From positions 8,769,501 through 8,833,500 of the forward strand of contig JBAIZL010000376.1 in the NCBI GenBank assembly GCA_036971475.1: a stretch of 64,000 bases of DNA. Direction: 5' to 3'. Of this stretch, positions 37,967-50,037 are shown piece after piece. The position numbers were made by a program, and so were the translations under genes. The notes under the pieces are model-generated. The model saw only the letters and a list, made by a program, of their open reading frames with translations. It was not told the origin of the DNA and made no database searches. The DNA is from Prosapia bicincta (taxonomy: Eukaryota; Arthropoda; Insecta; Hemiptera; Cercopidae). The first letter of the stretch is position 1. The number at the start of each line of letters is the position of its first letter.

Positions 37967-40542
37967 TTTCCTACCAATAGGTTTCCAAGTACCAAACGCC
38001 TCAAATAGCAGACACCCCACCCCGAGTATTATGCTAGTATAAGGAAATACTCCGCTAATTGGTTTTTCATACGAAATCTAGGAATACATTCCTAGGAGAT
38101 CTAGGCAGGAATGTAACAGGCTTCGGTTGACTGGCCGAAATTCCTCCTAGGTCATTCTACCATTGCAGGGCAACTGGTAAGTATTAGGGAGACATAGGAG
38201 AACGGACAGGATCAAATAGGTATTAGGAAACGTAGGTCCTAATACTTGCCATGTAAGAGAGAGTCTCGGAGAATAATATATAAACAAATATGAATGACGA
38301 AGGTTGAAGAATAATAGGGGAAATAGAAAAAGGTAGTGATTGAATTATTGAAGGAAATAAATAAGTTGTAGGTAAGGAGTAAATAAATAAAAGAAGTAAA
38401 AATAAGAATAGTTGAGACGAGATAGTAAGTAAAAAGGCCCGTTGCAGTGTGTGTGTGTGAGTGTTGGCGTTCGTGTGTGTTTATATTTCATAAGATTTAG
38501 GGCAAAATGCAGCTATAAAATGCCATTGTAACTTTACGGAAGAGAAACTATCTAACTTCATGTGGCCTCATCGTAGAAGAGCACGGCTAGAGATAGAAAA
38601 CTAGCTGCAGGTCTAAAGAGAAACGATAAGATCAAGAGGAGAGTTGCAAAGTGTGGAATAAGATCATCCTAATAAAAAAATGTTATTTTCAATGAAGTGA
38701 ATGCAAAATATAACAACTTAAGACTGCTGACGCGTTTCGAAACGTCGCTCTATTGATGCCTGCTTCTGGCGGTTTTCCCTTCAGGTCATGTATGTAATTT
38801 AGGTTAGGTTAAGTTAGTTTCAACAGTGGAAGCAAGGGGGTATTGTTTTTTCTAGATTAGTTTGAGTGACGTTTTGTTGAGTTAGGCTATTATTATAGTA
38901 GTTTTCAACAATCTATCAAAATTCTACCAATATTTGGTGAGGTTAGTTCATTTAAAGGTTTGTGGTAACAATCTAAAAGGATCGTGCTCCCATTTCCTCT
39001 GGTTGTTATATTACCGGTTTTTACGGTATAAATCAGTTTGCATAAAATTTCCAAGGTTAAAATGATATAGATATATTGTGTTGTTTTTTAGTATTTAATA
39101 GTTTTAAAGAGTTATATTTTGTTTCCTTTAATACTGAGAAGCGGGCAATGAGTGTTTACTCTGTAACTTATAACTAGTAAAACGAATTTACCATACATAA
39201 TCTCCCTAGTGTAAGTATGGGTTCCGAATTGTAAAATAAAAATTCTAAAATCCCTTCTTAACGCTTAGTTACAGATGTAAGCAAGGAAGGAAAATAACAG
39301 ACTCCATGTTACTGAACACATAGAGGAAAGTAGGGTTCGAAGATAGTTGCTTATCTGATCAAATAGGAATCCCACATTCAGCGGGTATGGGTAAACGTAG
39401 AGTTAATTCAACTTAAGTTGGACCTAAGAATTCCATCAGTTACAAATATATTTACCAAAATACCAAAGGTGCTAATGCAAAACCTTTACTAGTTCTAGTT
39501 GTAAGTAAAATTAGCAAAAATGTAAAACGTTTACTTCTGTAAGCGCGACATTTCTCAGAAGTTTGTAGTTACTTTCCTGATCGCTCTAGCATTTATTTGC
39601 ATTCCTAACATTTGTTGAATTTGTTTGCATTCCGAATATAAAATTAGAAAATTTGCATCTGTGGATTAGAATATCGGAACGCGTATAAAATCAACACTTA
39701 TTTTCAAATAAATTATAAAAATAATATTATTTCAGCGTCGCGTTGAGCGATGTTTAAGAATATTTATTCTTTCTTATATTACCATTTACAATTGCGAAAT
39801 TTTATGAAGAAATACATTTCTCTAAAACATAGCTGAACAATTAAACTGAAAAATTTTAGAAAATAATATAAAATTATATATAAATAGAGTTTGCATAGAA
39901 TAAATATCGATTGACGCTACCTATTCAAATTACTATTAGCGTGCATTTTATGTTGTACGAAGCAGTTGGAAACACTCAACAGATATTTACATAACAATGC
40001 ACACAATAAACTGGAAAATTGGTTCAGGTTCTATAAAATGGCGAATCGATATATTTACGAAGAAGTCAGTTCAAGTCTTTTGTATATATATATATATATA
40101 CACTGTTGTATCACAACGCACAACTACTGTACCTACAAGTATTTGCAGTACTACTATAGTATAAGTACTACTATATTGCAATATATGCTACATATTTTAC
40201 AAACATTAGGAAGTGCTAGTATAGGTAATTTGTTAAAATATTCACAAGTGTTTTAGTAGGAACTAGTAGCTCACGTGTAGATGTAATCAAATATTATATA
40301 CATGTATTAAATATGGTGATGCGATTTCTTCTAATACAGTTAGTGTTTACAAAAATTTTAAATACAAGAATAATTTAGATTTGTATATTTTTCAAAGCTT
40401 TTTAAGAAAACGTAATGATATAAAAAAATTTACATACGTATATATATGTGTGTGTGTGTGTACAGTAAATACCATATAATGTGTATGAAATACGAGTCTC
40501 ATGGAACCCAGAGGGTTTTTTATACAAATTAATACCATAAGA
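37967..40542. other. AT-rich intergenic DNA with short palindromes and microsatellites
   Basis: No gene is recognised. Seen here: the palindrome CTAGGAAT-AC-ATTCCTAG (38078-38095), an inverted pair GGTAAGTATTAGG and CCTAATACTTGCC (38176-38188 and 38238-38250, 12 of 13 pairing), a GT-rich tract (38447-38481), the 12-bp palindrome CGTTTCGAAACG (38733-38744), two TTAGG-type words near 38803, a (TA)n tract (40083-40100) and a TA/TG tract (40440-40461). A 96-codon open frame at 39966-40256 spans the (TA)n tract and has no motif. Confidence 0.6.
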
Positions 40543-41470
40543 TTCTTGAAGGAAAGGAACAGAAAAATGTAAGAATAAATGAATATAAGAGAAACAGAGA
40601 TAATGGACAATCGTTGAATTTATTAAAAAAAAAGGTTACGGTATAAATACAATTTCTAAAACCATGTGCCGTATTGTGGAACACTAACTAAGGTTTAGTT
40701 TTATAGTCGAAAATATGTAACATTATTTTGCGGATAAAATAAAATATTTATACATGTTTGGAATTGAAACCAAAACGCTTTTATTTCTTAGATAATTGCT
40801 GTAATAATTACAAAAATTCGGGATTTTACACAAAGACTGAGCTTTGTAGTGCGGAAAAATGTGGAAACTTTTTAACCTAACGAAATCATCCTGTCACAGG
40901 CGCCATGCTTAGAGACGGATATATCGCACATCTCCCATACACGTCCGCCAATTACAAAGACAATGAGTGTTAACAAAAACATAATAATATGTTGAAGGAA
41001 GAGAAGAGAAAAATATAAGAATAAATTATTATAAGAGAAGCAAAGATAATGGACAATCGTTGAATTTATTAACAAAGAAAAGTTTCGGTATAAATACAAT
41101 TTCTAAAACCATGTGCCGTATTGTGGGACACTATCTAAGGTTTAGTACTGAAGTCGAAAAAGTATAACATTGTTTGCGGACAAAAATAAGTATTTATACG
41201 CGTCTGGAATCGAAACCGGAACGCTCTTATTACTTGGATAATTGCGGTAATAATTACAAAAAGTTCGGATTTTGTTATAAATAAAACAAAATAATCTTAC
41301 CCAAAGACAGAGCTTTCTAGTGCGGAAAAATGTTGAAAATTTTTAACCTAACGAAATCCTCCTGGCAGAGACGCCATGCTTAGGAATGGATTTATACCAC
41401 TTCTTCCATACATGTCGTCAATTACAGGAAGACAATGAGTGTTAACAAAAACTTAATAATATGTTCTGAA
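40543..41470 (+). repeat. 447-bp tandem repeat, two copies
   Basis: GTATAAATACAATTTCTAAA occurs at 40641 and 41088. The following 300-400 bases match in order, including the words ATGTGCCGTATTGTGG, GTAGTGCGGAAAAATG (CTAGTGCGG in copy two), TTTTAACCTAACGAAATC and CGCCATGCTTAG. The copies differ at many sites, so the duplication is old. A third copy of this unit lies at 44423-44960. Confidence 0.85.
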
Positions 41471-42270
41471 AAAAAGTCCGTTTCTAAGCAACAATTATAA
41501 ATTTGGGTTTTGTCTTTAGTAGTTCATTGAATCGCTAACAGATTGCGCTTCTACTAGATATTGTACTTTATAAAGATTAAAAACTATATATTAAATGACC
41601 TAATATGTAGCATATCAAATGGCATGGAATATATTTCAAATATTACACATGTACAATACGTATCCAAGGGATTAAAACTGAAAAACAACGTAAAATAACC
41701 ATAAAATTAGGTAACGCAACAAAATTCATATTACACTGGAAATTTATAAAAAAAAGTTAAAACGGGATTTATAATACAAGTTCCTTACAATCCTAATTGT
41801 AAGTAATTAATACTCTTCCAAAACAAAAAAGCGACCTGTAACGGAAGTTATACCTTCTTTTTATTTTGATCTTGATTTACTGTAAAAAGATTTATGTATA
41901 TTTCATTTGAACAAGTAATTTTACACAATTTCTACTGAGGTTACCAAAGGAAAATTTTATTTTAGCTACCCTAGAGGACTATTTATGATGTTGTGTGGTA
42001 ACCATAGCAGCAGTTTAACGTTGTACAATGAAGGTTTCGACTACAACTAAAATGGAGAATAATTCATATACGTCTTTAAGACATATATTTTTAGGTATTG
42101 TTAAGTTGACGCAGTGCCACGTTGCAGCAGAGTTTGAGCATGACGATTCTCAGTTCGAATCTGGAATTTTTATAATTTAATTAAAATATTAAATTAAATA
42201 TTAAAATATTTGAAAAACTGTATTAACATCAAATGCCATCAATTATAGGTTATATAACATGTATCTGAAC
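40931..42270 (+). repeat. Segmental duplication, copy 1
   Basis: The sequence from TCTCCCATACACGTCCGCC to GTATCTGAAC matches 44423-46965 in the same order and orientation, with scattered differences. The match in copy 2 is split by 1.2 kb of extra sequence after AAAAAAGCG. The two copies also differ in a few small indels (for example near 42180). No open frame is shared. Confidence 0.88.
42106..42162 (+). ncRNA. tRNA-like Pol III box A/box B unit, degenerate (copy 1)
   Basis: TTGACGCAGTGCC resembles box A (one base off its relative at 46818), and GTTCGAATC at 42153 fits the box B consensus GWTCRANNC. Box starts are 47 bases apart, as in a tRNA. The acceptor stem does not pair, so it is not a working tRNA. 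It may be a SINE head or an old tRNA copy. Confidence 0.4.
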
Positions 42271-44422
42271 ATGTATCCAAAGTTCGCATTCATGGAAGAT
42301 TTAGTTAAATAACACATTGTCTATATTTTTATTTCTTCTGCCCCGACAAAGGATACTTTATGCACAGTTGAAGTTTGGTATCTCTACTAAAAAATATTAA
42401 TTAGTGATTTGCACGGCTTACGATTCACTTGCGCAACCTCCAAACTAAAGATCAATACGTAGATTGTTACTAGTAATTTTCTGTCATTTAACATGATGCA
42501 TGGTTATAAATAATTTTAAAAATGTCAGAATCGCAGCCACCGTTGCAAAGAGTCTTGCGAGGTAATCTCTAACACCCAGTGACGTCATATCTAATTGAAA
42601 AAAGTCTTCCTTAGGTAACGAGTGGTCTGCAACCTCGGGAGTGTTCGGTTATAATTGGCTCCTTCCGAAGTGACGCTTATTCGCTCCGCTCCGAGTTTGT
42701 TGTAAATCACTGATAAGATTGAATTGAGATTGTTTTATTAATAAATGAACCCATGACTTGAGTTCCGATGTAAAAAAAAAAATTGAAAATTGCCAATATA
42801 TTACCAATAAAATAAATCACAAAGTATTATACAGTATCTATTTATTTTTCCTATAACAGCCCTTTATGTTTTGGTGGTTAAGATTTTTTGCGTTAAAATA
42901 ACTAACAGTCTTATGATCTGTAACCACCTCAGTGATTAGGCACCAGCGGCCATTGCTTGTTCTTATGGCGCGAATTATATCCTTCTTCTGCCACTCAAAA
43001 TCTATAGGATGATTTTTTTAAAGAACATAAATATAAAATTTATTTTCCGTAGCTTCTAAACCCTGCGTTTTCTCGATATAGGATATGAAAAATGTAGGTA
43101 ATTTTTCCACCTTAAAGATATAATTGGGGGGAGCGATTAAAAAATTACCAATTAAATAATTTACGAAATATATAACTTCAAAATATTTTAAACAGCTCAA
43201 ATAATAGCAATTTTCACAATATGCAAATGTCATAACGATATTATACGGCTCGCAAAGGAAAAAAACAAAGCTATAGCTATGAGTAACTAGAGAACGGGAA
43301 GCATCAGCTGTCCGTAAAAATTAATATGAAATAAAATTATTATAATAAGAGTAATTATATTTTATATGAAATTATTTCAATAAGAGTAATTATATCTTAT
43401 ATGTCGTTTGGATTATAAAAGTTTATTTTATTTTCTTACAGAAATAAATCAATTAATCACCCCTAAAGGCGAGTTAAAGATGCGTGGGGAAATGTAATAC
43501 CCCTCCCCCCTGGAGGATTATGTCTTTTTTATACTCTTGAGGACTAAAATAGATTTTTAGTTGACTATATGATAAAGAAAATAAATATTGAATTAATATC
43601 GAGCCTTAACTGGGCTAAACGTGGCATGTATTGATGACAGATTAACAGAAAATGAATTTCTTAAACCACTTTTATAAAAGTTCTTCAGAATAAATAATTC
43701 TTTGTGGAATTTTAGTTTATGAAAATAAACATTTAAAGTTTGCTTTTCATACCTGGTTGTTTACTTCAAGTCTATAATTTGATACACTAAACACACAGGA
43801 TTTGTACTCAAAATTATGTTCATTAGGCACTTTTAAATTAGGAAAGTGTATAAAATAAGACGTATTTAACAACTTGTTGTTATCTTTTGTCTCTGAGCGT
43901 TAGAATGAAGAAAAATAACGTTTAATGTTTCCTTTTTGGTATGAATCAACTCCCATTCCTCCTTCAGAATGTAAACATCCAAAACCCAGGAGGAATGTAA
44001 AACCCATTTGGTTTACAAAAAACAAGTTTTTAATAACTTAGTATCTTGCTTTTACCAAAAACCAAGTGTCTTATCAAGAAACTAAACACGATATGTGCTT
44101 TTTTAGTGCTAACATTAGTAAAATGATTGACAATTGGAGTGTCCTCCATTCGTGCATAGGTTTCTACATCGTCGCAAAAACAAGGAGGCAGTGTTTAACT
44201 TTCATCTGTTTACCTTGTGTATTAGTAAACATTATTTAAAAAGAAACAAATCCATTCTAATTGGATGAATTGTAATGTAGCTATATTGTAGTATAGTGCT
44301 ATTTTCGATTTAAAAATTTTTAATTACTAATTTTGTTTCTGTATTAAAGCAAAGTGTTTTTGTATTTTTTGAAAATTTCATATTTTGTGATGCGTCACCA
44401 CAAGTTTTATTTTGGTCTTGAC
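42271..44422. other. AT-rich intergenic DNA, no gene recognised
   Basis: A GC-richer patch at about 42540-42760 includes the palindrome TGACGTCA (42582-42589) and is followed by an A-run (about 42772-42782). It could be a short retroposed sequence, but I cannot identify it. The remainder is AT-rich. A 71-codon minus-strand open frame at 43018-43233 has no motif. Confidence 0.5.
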
Positions 44423-45327
44423 TCTCCCGTACACGTCCGCCTATTACAGGAAGACAATGAGTGTTAACAAAAACATAATAATATGTTGAAGGAAGAGAAC
44501 AGAAAAATATAAGAATAAATGATTATAAGAGAAGCAAAGATAATGGACAATCGTTGCATTTATTAACAAAAAAGAGTTTCGGTATAAATACAATTTCTAA
44601 AACCATGTGCCGTATTGTGGGCCACTATCTAAGGTTTAGTACTGAAGTTGAAATAGTATAACATTATTTGCGGACAAAAAAAAGTATTTATACGCGTCTG
44701 GAATCGAAACCGGAACGCTCTTATTATTTGGATAATTGAGGTAATAATTACAAAAAATTCGGATTTTGTTATAAATAAAACAAAATAATCTTACCCAAAG
44801 ACAGAGCTTTGTAGTGCGGAAAAATGTTGAAAATTTTTAACCTAACGAAATCCTCCTGGCAGAGACGCCATGCTTAGGAATGTATTTATACCACTTCTTC
44901 CATACATGTCGTCAATTACAGGAAGACAATGAGTGTTAACAAAAACTTAATAATATGTTCTGAAAAAAAGTCCGTTTCTAAGCAACAATTATAAATTTGG
45001 GTTTTGTCTTTAGCAGTTCATTGAATCACTAACAGATTGCGCTTCTACTAGATTTTGTACTTTATAAAGATTAAAAACTATATATTAAATGACCTAATAT
45101 GTAGCATATCAAATGGCATGGAATATATTTCAAATATTTCACATGTACAATACGTATCCAAGGGATTAAAACTGAAAAACAACGTAAAATAACCATAAAA
45201 TTAGGAAACACAACAAAATTCATATTACACTGGAAATTTATAAAAAAAAGTTAAAACAGGATTTATAATACAAGTTCCTTACAATCCTAATTGTAAGTAA
45301 TTAATACTCTTCCAAAACAAAAAAGCG

Positions 45328-45498
45328 TTTAAGGAAGGGGTTTGTTTTGAAACTCTCTACTGTATCGTCTGCAAATGTACAACAGTCACAACAGATACTC
45401 ACGCACGCACACACAAACACACACTCACACTCACACTCACACACACACACACACACACACGCCCGCGCGCTCACATACTCACTTACACTTACACACAC

Positions 45499-45537
<39 letters not shown>

Positions 45538-45581
45538 CACACACACACACACACACACACACAAAACACACACACACACAC

Positions 45582-45625
<44 letters not shown>

Positions 45626-46545
45626 ACAAACACACACACACACACACACAGACACACACACACGCGCACGCACACGGACACGGACTTATATAAGTGATTT
45701 GTTGTATAGACTGAAATTGGTTGGGAAAATTGACGGTTGAGTGGATTCCATGACTGAATGTTTTAAAGTTATAATACATGCATGTTAGGAAGTTAATTAC
45801 TGGTGAAAAGACAAAAAGTCGACGTGTTTTACATTCAAAAGAGATTTTAAAGTTAAAAATAATAGGGTATATAGTGTTTAATTTTTTTGATTTCATCTCT
45901 GTAAATAATTCGATTTATGTTGATATTGAGTTATAAAAATTAATTTTCTAATTTATTTGTGTCTATGAATAAATAAAAGTAAATTTCTAAAATCTGTAGT
46001 TGAGTAATTCGGTAAGTCATTTTTATTTTAGCATTACATTTAAAAATTACCTTTAAATGTGGATTTCAAAGCAAACACCTAAATACGTCATCATGGTTGT
46101 AATGTGATAGAATCGTTCCGCTATAGGAACTTACTACTTGACGTCATAATAAACAGTAACACTCACAGTTTTACAGAGAGCAGCACCTGCTGGCCACACC
46201 AAACTTGCCAACTTGCTGTTGGTAGAGTCAACCTATAGTGTCTCGTTTGCTGTCGATCATTCCTTGTTTTGTCAACTGTATACATAACAGCACATGAGAT
46301 TGGTATTTATTTATAAAGCATTTGTTTACACTCAAATCAAGAATTATTATTTAGTTCAGATTTGTACATAAAATATTGTAAAGAGAAAAAGAATATATAC
46401 AATATGTTAAACTTTTATGTACCTCCAGGTCGTTCACTATATACCTCTCTGATAAAGAAACTGTATCGATTCCTGCGATGGAAAAGAATTTATCAGTCAG
46501 TAATTCTCCCATAAAAACAATCTTATTAGATTTCAAAAAATAGAC
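45328..46545. other. 1.2-kb extra segment within segmental duplication copy 2
   Basis: This segment is absent from the matching place in copy 1 (41833/41834). It is either an insertion here or a deletion there. CAAAAAA stands on both sides (just before 45325 and at 46534-46540), a possible but weak target-site duplication. It contains the CA microsatellite and otherwise AT-rich DNA with a second TGACGTCA near 46139. No transposase or terminal inverted repeat is seen. Confidence 0.6.
45400..45684. repeat. Interrupted (CA)n microsatellite
   Basis: About 285 bases of CA repeats are broken by ACAAAACAC, CATACATA and a GCCCGCGCGC stretch near 45460. The long open frames on both strands here (poly Thr-His, poly Val-Cys) are artefacts of the repeat. 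Alternating purine-pyrimidine runs of this length can form Z-DNA. Confidence 0.95.
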
Positions 46546-46817
46546 ACCTGTAACAGAAGTTATACCTTCTTTTTATATTGATATTGATTTACTATAAAAA
46601 GATTTATGTATATTTCATTTGAACAAGTAATTTAACACAATTTCTACTGAGGTTACCAAAGGAAAATTTTATATTAGCTACCCTAGAGGACTATTTATGA
46701 TATTGTGTGGTAACCATGGCAGCAGTTTAAGGTTGTACAATGGAGGTTTCGACTACAACTAAAATGGAGAAAAATTCATATACATCTTTGAAACATAAAT
46801 TTTTAGGTATTGTTACG

Positions 46818-46874
46818 TTGGCGCAGTGCCAAGTTGCAGCAGAGTTTGAGCATGAAGATTCTCAGTTCGAATCT
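46818..46874 (+). ncRNA. tRNA-like Pol III box A/box B unit, degenerate (copy 2)
   Basis: TGGCGCAGTGC fits box A (TRGYNNARNNG), and GTTCGAATC at 46865 fits box B (GWTCRANNC). Starts are 47 bases apart. A T-arm of four pairs out of five can be drawn around TTCGAAT. As in copy 1, no acceptor stem pairs, so this is likely a SINE head or tRNA relic that was duplicated with the segment. Confidence 0.45.
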
Positions 46875-49800
46875 GGAATTTTTATAATTTAATTATTAAA
46901 ATATTTGAAAAACCGTATTAACATCAAATGCCATCAATTATAGGTTATATAACCTGTATCTGAACTTGATTAACAAATTCATGAAAGCGTTGCTAGGCAT
47001 TTTGAAAAAATATATATTTTTCACACTATCCATAATAGCGTTTCTAGGTATTTTGAAATGTTGAAAAAATACATTTTTTCAAACAATAATTGAAGGCGTT
47101 GCTAGGCATTTTAAAATGTTGAAAAAATATATTTTATTTACAAAATTCATAAAAGAGTTGTTAGGCATTTTGAAATGAGAAAAAAATATATATTGTTTAC
47201 AAAATTCATGAAAGAGTTGCTAGGCATTTTGAAATGTTGAAAAAATATACTTTTTTTACAAAATTCGTGAAAGCGTTACTAGGCAATATGAAATGTTAAA
47301 AAAATATATTTTATTTACAAAATTCATAAAAGAGTTGTTAGGCATTTTGAAATGAGAAAAAAATATATTTTGTTTACCAAATTCATGGAAGCGTTGCTAG
47401 CCATTTTGAAATGTTGAAAAAATATATTTTTTTTTACAAAACTCATGAAAGCGTTGCTAGGCATTTTGAAATGAGAAAAAAATATATATTTTTTACCAAA
47501 TTCATGAAAGAGTTGCTAGGCATTTTGAAATTTTAAAAAAATTTATTTTTTTTACAAAATTCATGAAAGCGTTTCTAGGCATTTTGAAATGTTGAAAAAA
47601 TATATTTTTTTTACAAAATTCATGAAAGCGTTGCTAGGCATTATGAAATGTTGAAAAAATATACTTTGTTCTACAAATTTCGTGAAAGCGTAGATAGGCA
47701 ATATGAAATGATGAAAAAATAAATTTTTTTCACAATATTCATAAAAGCGTTGCTAGGCATTTTGAAATGTTGAAAAAATATATTTTTTTTTACAAAACTT
47801 ATGAAAGCGTTGCTAGGCATTTTGAAATGTTGAAAAAATATATTTTTTTCACACAATTATTGAAAGCATTGCTAGGCATTTTAAATGTTGAAAAAATATA
47901 TTTTTTTTACAAAATTCATGAATGCGTTGCTAGGCATTTTGAAATGTTGAAAAAATATTTTTTTTTTTTCAAAATTCATGAAAACGTTGCTAGGCATTTT
48001 AAAATGTGGAAAAATATATATTGTTTACACAAAATTATTGAGAGCGTTGCTAGGCATTTTTAAATGTTGAAAAAATATATTTTTCTACAAAATTTATGTA
48101 AGCGTACCTCGGCATTTTGAAATGTTAAAAAAATATATTTTTTTTACAAAATTCGTTAAAGCGTTGCTAGGCATTATGAAATGTTGAAAAAATAAATTTG
48201 TTTCACTTTATACATAACAGCGTTGCAAGGCATTTTGAAATGTTGAAATAATATATTTTTTTTACAAAATTCATGAAATCGTTGCTATGCATTTTGAAAA
48301 GTTGAAAAAATATATATTTTTTTGTCAAAATTCATGAAAGCGTTGCTAGGCATTTTGAAATGTTGAAAAAATATATTTTTTTCACACAATTATTAAAAGC
48401 ATTGCTAGGCATTTTAAATGTTGAAAAAATATATTTTTTTACAAAATTCATGAATGCGTTGCTAGGCATTTTGAAATGTTGAAAAAATATTTTTTTTTTT
48501 CAAAATTCATGAAAGCGTTGCTAGGCATTTTAAAATGTGGAAAAATATATATTGTTTACACAAAATTATTGAGAGCGTTGCTAAGCATTTTTAAATGTTG
48601 AAAAAATATATTTTTCTACAAAATTTATGTAAGCGTACCTAGGCATTTTGAAATGTTAAAAAAATATATTTTTTTTACAAAATTCGTTAAAGCGTTGCTA
48701 GGCATTATGAAATGTTGAAAAAATAAATTTGTTTCACTTTATACATAACAGCGTTGCAAGGCATTTTGAAATGTTGAAATATTATATTTTTTTTACAAAA
48801 CTCATGAAAGCGTTGCTATGCATTTTGAAAAGTTGAAAAAATATATTTTTTTGTCAAAATTCATGAAAGCGTTGCTAGGCATTTTGAAATGTTGAAAAAA
48901 TATATTTTTTTCACACAATTATTGAAAGCATTGCTAGGCATTTTAAATGTTGAAAAAATATATTTTTTTTTACAAAATTCAGGAAAGCGTTGCTAGGCAT
49001 TTTGAAATGTTGAAAAAATATATTTTTTTTACAAAATTCGTGAAAGCGTTGCTAGGCATTATGAAATGTTGAAAAAATAAATTTGTTTCACTTTATACAT
49101 AACAGCGTTGCAAGGCATTTTGAAATGTTGAAATAATATATTTTTTTTACAAAATTCATGAAAGCGTTGCTATGCATTTTGAAAAGTTGAAAAAATATAT
49201 TTTTTTTCAAAATTCATGAAAGCGTTGCTAGGCATTTTGAAATGTTGAAAAAATATATTTTTCTACAAAATTTATGTAAGCGTAGCTAGGCAATATGAAA
49301 TGTTAAAAAAATATATTTTGTTTACCAAATTCATGGAAGCGTTGCTAGGCATTTTGAAATGTTGAAAAAATATATTTTTTTCAAAATTCATGAAAGCGTT
49401 GCTAGGCATTTTAAAATGTGGAAAAATATTTATTGTTTACACAAAATTATTGAGAGAGTTGCTAGGCATTTTTAAATGTTGATAAAATATATTTTTCTAC
49501 AAAATTTATGTAAGCGTAGCTAGGCATTTTGAAATGTTAAAAAAATATATTTTTTTTACAAAATTCGTGAAAGCGTTGCTAGGCATTATGAAATGTTGAA
49601 AAAATCAATTTGTTTCACTTTCTACATAACAGCGTTGCAAGGCATTTTGAAAAGTTGAAAAAATATATTTTTTTTCAAAATTCATGAAAGCGTTGCTAGG
49701 CATTTTGAAATGTTGAAAAAATATATTTTTTTTAAAAATTATTGAAAGCATTGCTAGGCATTTTAAATGTTGAAAAAATATATTTTTTTTTCAAAATTCA

Positions 49801-50001
49801 GGAAAGCGTTGCTAGGCATTTTGAAATGTTGAAAAAATATATTTTTTTCAAAATTCATGAAAGCGTTGCTAGGTATTTTGAAATGTGGAAAAATATATAT
49901 TGTTTACCAAATTCATGAATTCGTTGCTAGGCATTTTGAAATGTTGAAAAAATGTATTTTTTTACAAAACTCATGAAAGCGTTGCTAGGCATTTTGAAAT
50001 G

Positions 50002-50003
<2 letters not shown>

Positions 50004-50033
<30 letters not shown>
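50004..50033. repeat. (TA)n microsatellite grown from the Sat1 TATAT core
   Basis: A run of TA lies inside a Sat1 monomer (GAAATGAAATATATATAT...). A related one lies 1.48 kb to the right. Confidence 0.93.

Positions 50034-50037
<4 letters not shown>

Larger units (their letters stand above)
44423..46965 (+). repeat. Segmental duplication, copy 2, split by 1.2 kb and abutting Sat1
   Basis: It matches 40931-42270 in two pieces, 44423-45327 and 46546-46965. It ends at GTATCTGAAC, and within about five bases the inverted Sat1 array begins. Copy 1 instead continues into other DNA, so the Sat1 junction is specific to this copy. Confidence 0.88.

Noticed and set aside
39966..40256. 96-codon open frame
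   Set aside because: It runs through a (TA)n tract (Tyr-Ile repeats), has AT-driven composition and no motif.
41210..41290. Possible second tRNA-like unit on the minus strand (TATCCAAGTAATAAGAGCG near TTTCGATTCC)
   Set aside because: The two box-like words are only about 24 bases apart and box B has an extra T, so a tRNA origin is weak.
42582..42589. TGACGTCA as a CREB-type regulatory site
   Set aside because: One 8-base word (and another near 46139) in DNA without genes is expected by chance and has no target to regulate.
45301..45896. Several open frames of 116-135 codons on both strands
   Set aside because: They are translations of the CA/TG microsatellite (His-Thr and Val-Cys runs).
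47767..48063. 98-codon plus-strand open frame in the right Sat1 block
   Set aside because: It has the same monomer-derived repeat peptide, with no start context or conservation beyond the satellite itself.
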